In this document: piece after piece, positions 6,103 through 8,447 of the stretch
Numbering within the stretch: position 1 is the stretch's first letter
Layout: every line of letters starts with the position of its first letter
Assembly: GCA_947632255.1 (NCBI GenBank)
Contig: CANROL010000043.1
Location: 1-8,447 of the forward strand
DNA length: 8,447 nt
Source of the DNA: an uncultured Bacilli bacterium
Lineage (GTDB): Bacteria > Bacillota_I > Bacilli_A > RF39 > UBA660
Direction: 5' to 3'
The notes under the pieces: generated by a model
The model's database searches: none
Seen by the model: the letters and a program-made list of their open reading frames with translations, nothing else
Told to the model about the DNA's origin: nothing
Position numbers and translations under genes: made by a program

Positions 6103-6828
6103 ATGAAAAAAGTATTTTTAGATTGTTCCCAAATTATTAAAGAAAATTTATATAAAATAGATGAAATTAACCATAAATATTATCAAGTTAGTCATTTTAA
6201 AGTAGATAGTAATAATGAACAAAAATTAAAAAGAATAAAAGGGGATTATTATACTATTTCTTTTGATTATTTTAATTTAAATAAACATGAAAAAATGCTT
6301 ACTAAAGAATTAATGAAAATCTTAAAAGTATTTTTAAAAGAAAAAATAAGTAAACCTTTAATAATAGGTTTAGGTAATTCTAGTATTACTTGTGATGCTC
6401 TAGGGGTAAATACCACGAATAAAATCATGGCTACTAATCATTTTACAGATTTTTTAAATATTCCTAAAGTAGCTTTATTTAATCCTGAAGTAACGGCTAA
6501 AACTGGTATTAGTTCTTTTAGTTTAATTGAAATGGTTGTTAAAAAATTAAAACCAACAGTTATTATCATGATTGATACTTTAGCAACTTCTAATGCTTCT
6601 TATTTAAATAATTGCTTAGAAATAAATAATACCGGGATTATTCCTGGTAGTGCCATAAAAGATAGTAAAAAAATAGATAGTCATACCTTTAATATTCCCG
6701 TGATTGCTATTGGTGCTCCCTTAGTTTTAAGTATTGATAATAATTTATATACATCCCCGCATGTTTCAGAAATTGTCGATAATATTAGTACCATTATTAG
6801 TAAAGCTTTAAATGATTTATTCTTTTAA
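6103..6828 (+). CDS. gpr: Compact GPR-family germination protease (aspartic, MEROPS A25)
   Basis: GPR degrades the small acid-soluble proteins that coat spore DNA, once germination begins. The family core is clear: GDYYTISFDY (48-57), LIIGLGNSSITCDALG (86-101), a TGISS block (134-138), TVIIMIDTLATSNASYLN (152-169), INNTGIIPGSAI (174-185), IPVIAIGAPLV (198-208) and the closing YTSPHVSEIVD (216-226). Asp98 (DALG) and Asp158 (IDTLA) correspond to the two catalytic aspartates known in Bacillus GPR (Asp127 and Asp193 in B. megaterium, from memory). At 241 residues it is far shorter than Bacillus GPR (about 370). It lacks a recognisable activation propeptide before LDCSQII and the long insert before the final helix. 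Its presence implies a spore-forming lineage or ancestry. A YyaC-like or other GPR relative is the alternative. Its start is supported by AGGTG. Confidence 0.85.
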   Translation: MKKVFLDCSQIIKENLYKIDEINHKYYQVSHFKVDSNNEQKLKRIKGDYYTISFDYFNLNKHEKMLTKELMKILKVFLKEKISKPLIIGLGNSSITCDALGVNTTNKIMATNHFTDFLNIPKVALFNPEVTAKTGISSFSLIEMVVKKLKPTVIIMIDTLATSNASYLNNCLEINNTGIIPGSAIKDSKKIDSHTFNIPVIAIGAPLVLSIDNNLYTSPHVSEIVDNISTIISKALNDLFF

Positions 6829-6868
6829 TTATTAATTTCTTGAAATTTTGCTTTGGTTTTGTTATTAT

Positions 6869-6880
6869 TATACTAGGTGG
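6869..6880 (+). promoter_or_regulatory. -10-like TATACT fused to the ftsW ribosome-binding site
   Basis: TATACT (6869-6874) is directly followed by AGGTGG (6875-6880), which lies 5 bases before the ATG at 6886. AGGTGG is the likely ribosome-binding site and argues against the GTG at 6877, which overlaps it. TTGCTT (6848-6853) could be a poor -35 with 15-base spacing, but the transcript would then start near 6881. Co-transcription with gpr is equally possible, since the gap is only 57 bases. Confidence 0.35.
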
Positions 6881-6885
6881 TAACA

Positions 6886-8049
6886 ATGAAGAAATTATTA
6901 AAAAAGATGGATATTCCTTTATTAATAATTATGATTGTTTATAGTTTATTTGGTTTAATTATGATTTTTTCAGCTTCTAGTGTTTCTACTGTTTTACGTT
7001 ATAATGTTGAACAATATCATTTTTTTATTAGACAAGCTATCTTTGTTTTAGCATCTTTTATAATAGGTTTTTTAATAATTATTCGTTTTCCAACTAAAAA
7101 ATATAAATATTTTTCTTATTTAGGTATAATAGGTATTATTGTTGCTTTACTTGGTTTATTTATATATGGTAAAATTACTAATAATGTTCGTAGTTGGTAT
7201 GATTTAGGTTTATTTGCCCTTCAACCAAGTGAATTTGCTAAATCCATAATTATCATTTTTTTGGCAGTAATATATAATGAACTTCATAAACAAAAAAATC
7301 TTAAAATCTTAGCTTATTTTATTCCTATTTTAATATGTTTAATTCCTATAGGTTTAATAGTTTTACAACCTGATTTAGGAACGGCTTTAATATTATTAGG
7401 TATTATATTTTTTATGTTTTTAAGTTTACCCTATATTAAAAAACATTATAAAGATTTATTTAAAATAGGGGGAATTATTTTATTAATTTTAGGTTTAGTT
7501 TTGTTAATTGGTAAAAATAAATTTTTAAATTCTTATCAATTAGAAAGATTTAAATTTAAAAATCCTTGTTCAAGATATATGGAAGATACTGGTTATCAAG
7601 TTTGTAATGGCTTTATTGCTATCCACAATGGAGGAGTATTTGGGGTTGGTTTAGGTAATAGTAGTCAAAAATATTTATATTTACCCGAAAGTCATACTGA
7701 TTTTATTTTTCCAATTATTGTAGAAGAATTAGGTTTAATTGTCGGTATATTAGTAATTATTGGTTATATTATAATGTTATATCGTATTTTAAAAATAGCT
7801 AAAGAAGGGGAAAATATAAGATTAAGCTTACTTGCTTATGGGGTATTCCTATATTTATTATTTCATATCTTAGTTAACTTATTAGGGATACTGGCTTTAA
7901 TTCCTTTAACCGGAGTTCCACTTCCTTTGTTAAGTTATGGTGGTTCATTTACAGTTAATGTTATTATTATGCTATTTGTCGTTGAAAGAGTAAATATTGA
8001 AAATAAGACGCTTAAAAATAAAAGAGAACTAGCTAATATTACTAAATAA
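6886..8049 (+). CDS. ftsW: FtsW-type SEDS peptidoglycan glycosyltransferase
   Basis: This 387-residue polytopic membrane protein of the FtsW/RodA/SpoVE family polymerises lipid II into glycan strands with a partner class B PBP. Visible signatures are FSASSV (28-33), the family tryptophan and QPSE in RSWYDLGLFALQPSEF (Trp104, 113-116), QPDLGTAL (161-168), YLPESHTDFIF (265-275, with Asp272 matching the catalytic aspartate of FtsW/RodA) and LTGVPLPLLSYGG near the C-terminus. About ten hydrophobic segments fit the family. The form YQV-x-N, GLGNSSQK, YLPE fits FtsW/SpoVE better than RodA; SpoVE, the sporulation paralogue, cannot be excluded given the adjacent gpr. The large loop carries a Cys pair (228 and 240). 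The ATG at 6886 was chosen over the GTG at 6877, which sits inside the ribosome-binding site. Confidence 0.92.
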   Translation: MKKLLKKMDIPLLIIMIVYSLFGLIMIFSASSVSTVLRYNVEQYHFFIRQAIFVLASFIIGFLIIIRFPTKKYKYFSYLGIIGIIVALLGLFIYGKITNNVRSWYDLGLFALQPSEFAKSIIIIFLAVIYNELHKQKNLKILAYFIPILICLIPIGLIVLQPDLGTALILLGIIFFMFLSLPYIKKHYKDLFKIGGIILLILGLVLLIGKNKFLNSYQLERFKFKNPCSRYMEDTGYQVCNGFIAIHNGGVFGVGLGNSSQKYLYLPESHTDFIFPIIVEELGLIVGILVIIGYIIMLYRILKIAKEGENIRLSLLAYGVFLYLLFHILVNLLGILALIPLTGVPLPLLSYGGSFTVNVIIMLFVVERVNIENKTLKNKRELANITK

Positions 8050-8052
8050 TGT

Positions 8053-8090
8053 AAAAAAAGTAATTTTTTTATGAAATTTACTTTTTTTTA
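8053..8090 (+). terminator. Intrinsic terminator after ftsW
   Basis: AAAAAAAGTAA (8053-8063) pairs with TTACTTTTTTT (8078-8088), and the stem can extend by three A-T pairs with one bulged T. The 3' arm itself supplies the T tract. It starts three bases after the ftsW stop and is symmetric enough to work on either strand. The stem is almost all A-T. Confidence 0.65.
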
Positions 8091-8101
8091 TTTGGGAGTT
8101 T

Positions 8102-8110
8102 TGATATACT
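8102..8110 (+). promoter_or_regulatory. Extended -10 promoter of ppdK
   Basis: TGA directly followed by TATACT (8105-8110) is an extended -10 element. The -35 position (about 8082-8087) is only a T tract belonging to the preceding terminator, so the extended -10 would carry recognition. The predicted start near 8117 gives a leader of about 22 bases that includes the ribosome-binding site. Confidence 0.5.
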
Positions 8111-8124
8111 AAAAGAGTATTTGG

Positions 8125-8130
8125 AAGGAG
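8125..8130 (+). promoter_or_regulatory. ppdK ribosome-binding site
   Basis: AAGGAG lies 8 bases before the ATG at 8139. It is the best Shine-Dalgarno sequence upstream of a gene in the window, which fits a highly expressed metabolic enzyme. Confidence 0.85.
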
Positions 8131-8138
8131 AAAAGATT

Positions 8139-8447
8139 ATGCAAAAAAAATATGTTTACTTTTTTAATGAAGGTAACAAAGATATGCGTGAACTTTTAGG
8201 TGGTAAAGGTGCTAATTTAGCTGAGATGACTTCAATTGGTCTACCTGTTCCTAAAGGTTTTACCATAACTACTGAAGCTTGTACGAAATATTATGAAGAT
8301 AATCGTGAGATTAATGAAGAAATACAAGCACAAATTAACGAGTATATTGTTAAATTAGAACAAGAAACTGGTAAAAAATTTGGTGATAAAGAAAATCCAT
8401 TATTAGTTTCTGTAAGAAGTGGTGCAAGAGCAAGTATGCCAGGAATG
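8139..8447 (+). CDS. ppdK: Pyruvate, phosphate dikinase, N-terminal 103 codons (runs off the window)
   Basis: The enzyme interconverts pyruvate, ATP and phosphate with phosphoenolpyruvate, AMP and pyrophosphate. In anaerobes it often works in the glycolytic direction, saving energy through pyrophosphate. The visible part is the start of the ATP-grasp nucleotide-binding domain: YFFNEGNKDMRELLGGKGAN, AEMTSIGLPVPKGFTITTEA and LVSVRSGARASMPGM match the PPDK family nearly residue for residue. Lys23 and Arg93 correspond to ATP-binding Lys22 and Arg92 of the Clostridium symbiosum enzyme (from memory). The family is about 870-890 residues long, so about 88 percent of the gene lies beyond the right edge. 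It has its own promoter and stands apart from ftsW behind a terminator. Its codon use (GGT, GCT, AGA, CGT) looks like that of a well-expressed gene. Confidence 0.97.
   Translation, partial: MQKKYVYFFNEGNKDMRELLGGKGANLAEMTSIGLPVPKGFTITTEACTKYYEDNREINEEIQAQINEYIVKLEQETGKKFGDKENPLLVSVRSGARASMPGM

Noticed and set aside
6834..6847. AATTTC-TT-GAAATT inverted repeat after gpr as a terminator
   Set aside because: The stem is 6 bp with a 2-base loop and no continuous T tract. Such short palindromes are expected by chance at this base composition.
6877..6885. GTG start for ftsW three codons earlier
   Set aside because: The GTG lies within the AGGTGG ribosome-binding site, so the ATG at 6886 is the sensible start.
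1..8447. CRISPR arrays, tRNA or rRNA genes, insertion sequences, or Mycoplasma-type UGA=Trp recoding
   Set aside because: No regularly spaced direct repeats, cloverleaf sequences or transposase-like products were seen, and Trp is encoded by TGG with no in-frame TGA in the genes.

Overview
The window comes from a very AT-rich, low-GC Gram-positive-type bacterium. Most genes are dominated by AAT, AAA, TTA and ATA codons, and the standard genetic code fits: Trp is TGG and no in-frame TGA is seen. The mix of a spore-protease family gene (gpr), an FtsW-type SEDS protein, pyruvate phosphate dikinase and a DUF6273-like surface-protein tail suggests an anaerobic, probably gut-dwelling Firmicutes/Bacilli lineage (the uncultured RF39-like groups come to mind). 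That placement is an inference.

Left part (1-1823): the C-terminal end of a probable surface protein reads rightward to 545, apparently without its 5' half. It converges on a leftward membrane-anchored transglutaminase-like gene (572-1510) and shares a bidirectional terminator hairpin with it. Upstream of the transglutaminase gene, on the same strand, is rpsT (ribosomal protein S20, 1560-1823).

Middle (1824-6060): a compact intergenic region holds two back-to-back promoters, one for rpsT and one for a rightward 4.1 kb gene. That gene encodes a 1365-residue, Asn/Lys/Leu/Tyr-rich, apparently cytoplasmic protein that I do not recognise. It is a tandem duplication of a module of about 650-690 residues, and each module contains shorter helical repeats of about 70-75 residues. 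A clean terminator, whose stem starts inside the last codons, ends the gene.

Right part (6061-8447): a compact GPR-family aspartic protease (gpr), an FtsW-type peptidoglycan glycosyltransferase, a terminator, and the first 103 codons of pyruvate phosphate dikinase (ppdK), which runs off the window. In Bacillus, rpsT and gpr are chromosomal neighbours, so the large repeat protein appears to sit inside an otherwise ancestral rpsT/gpr neighbourhood. It is the most novel item here.
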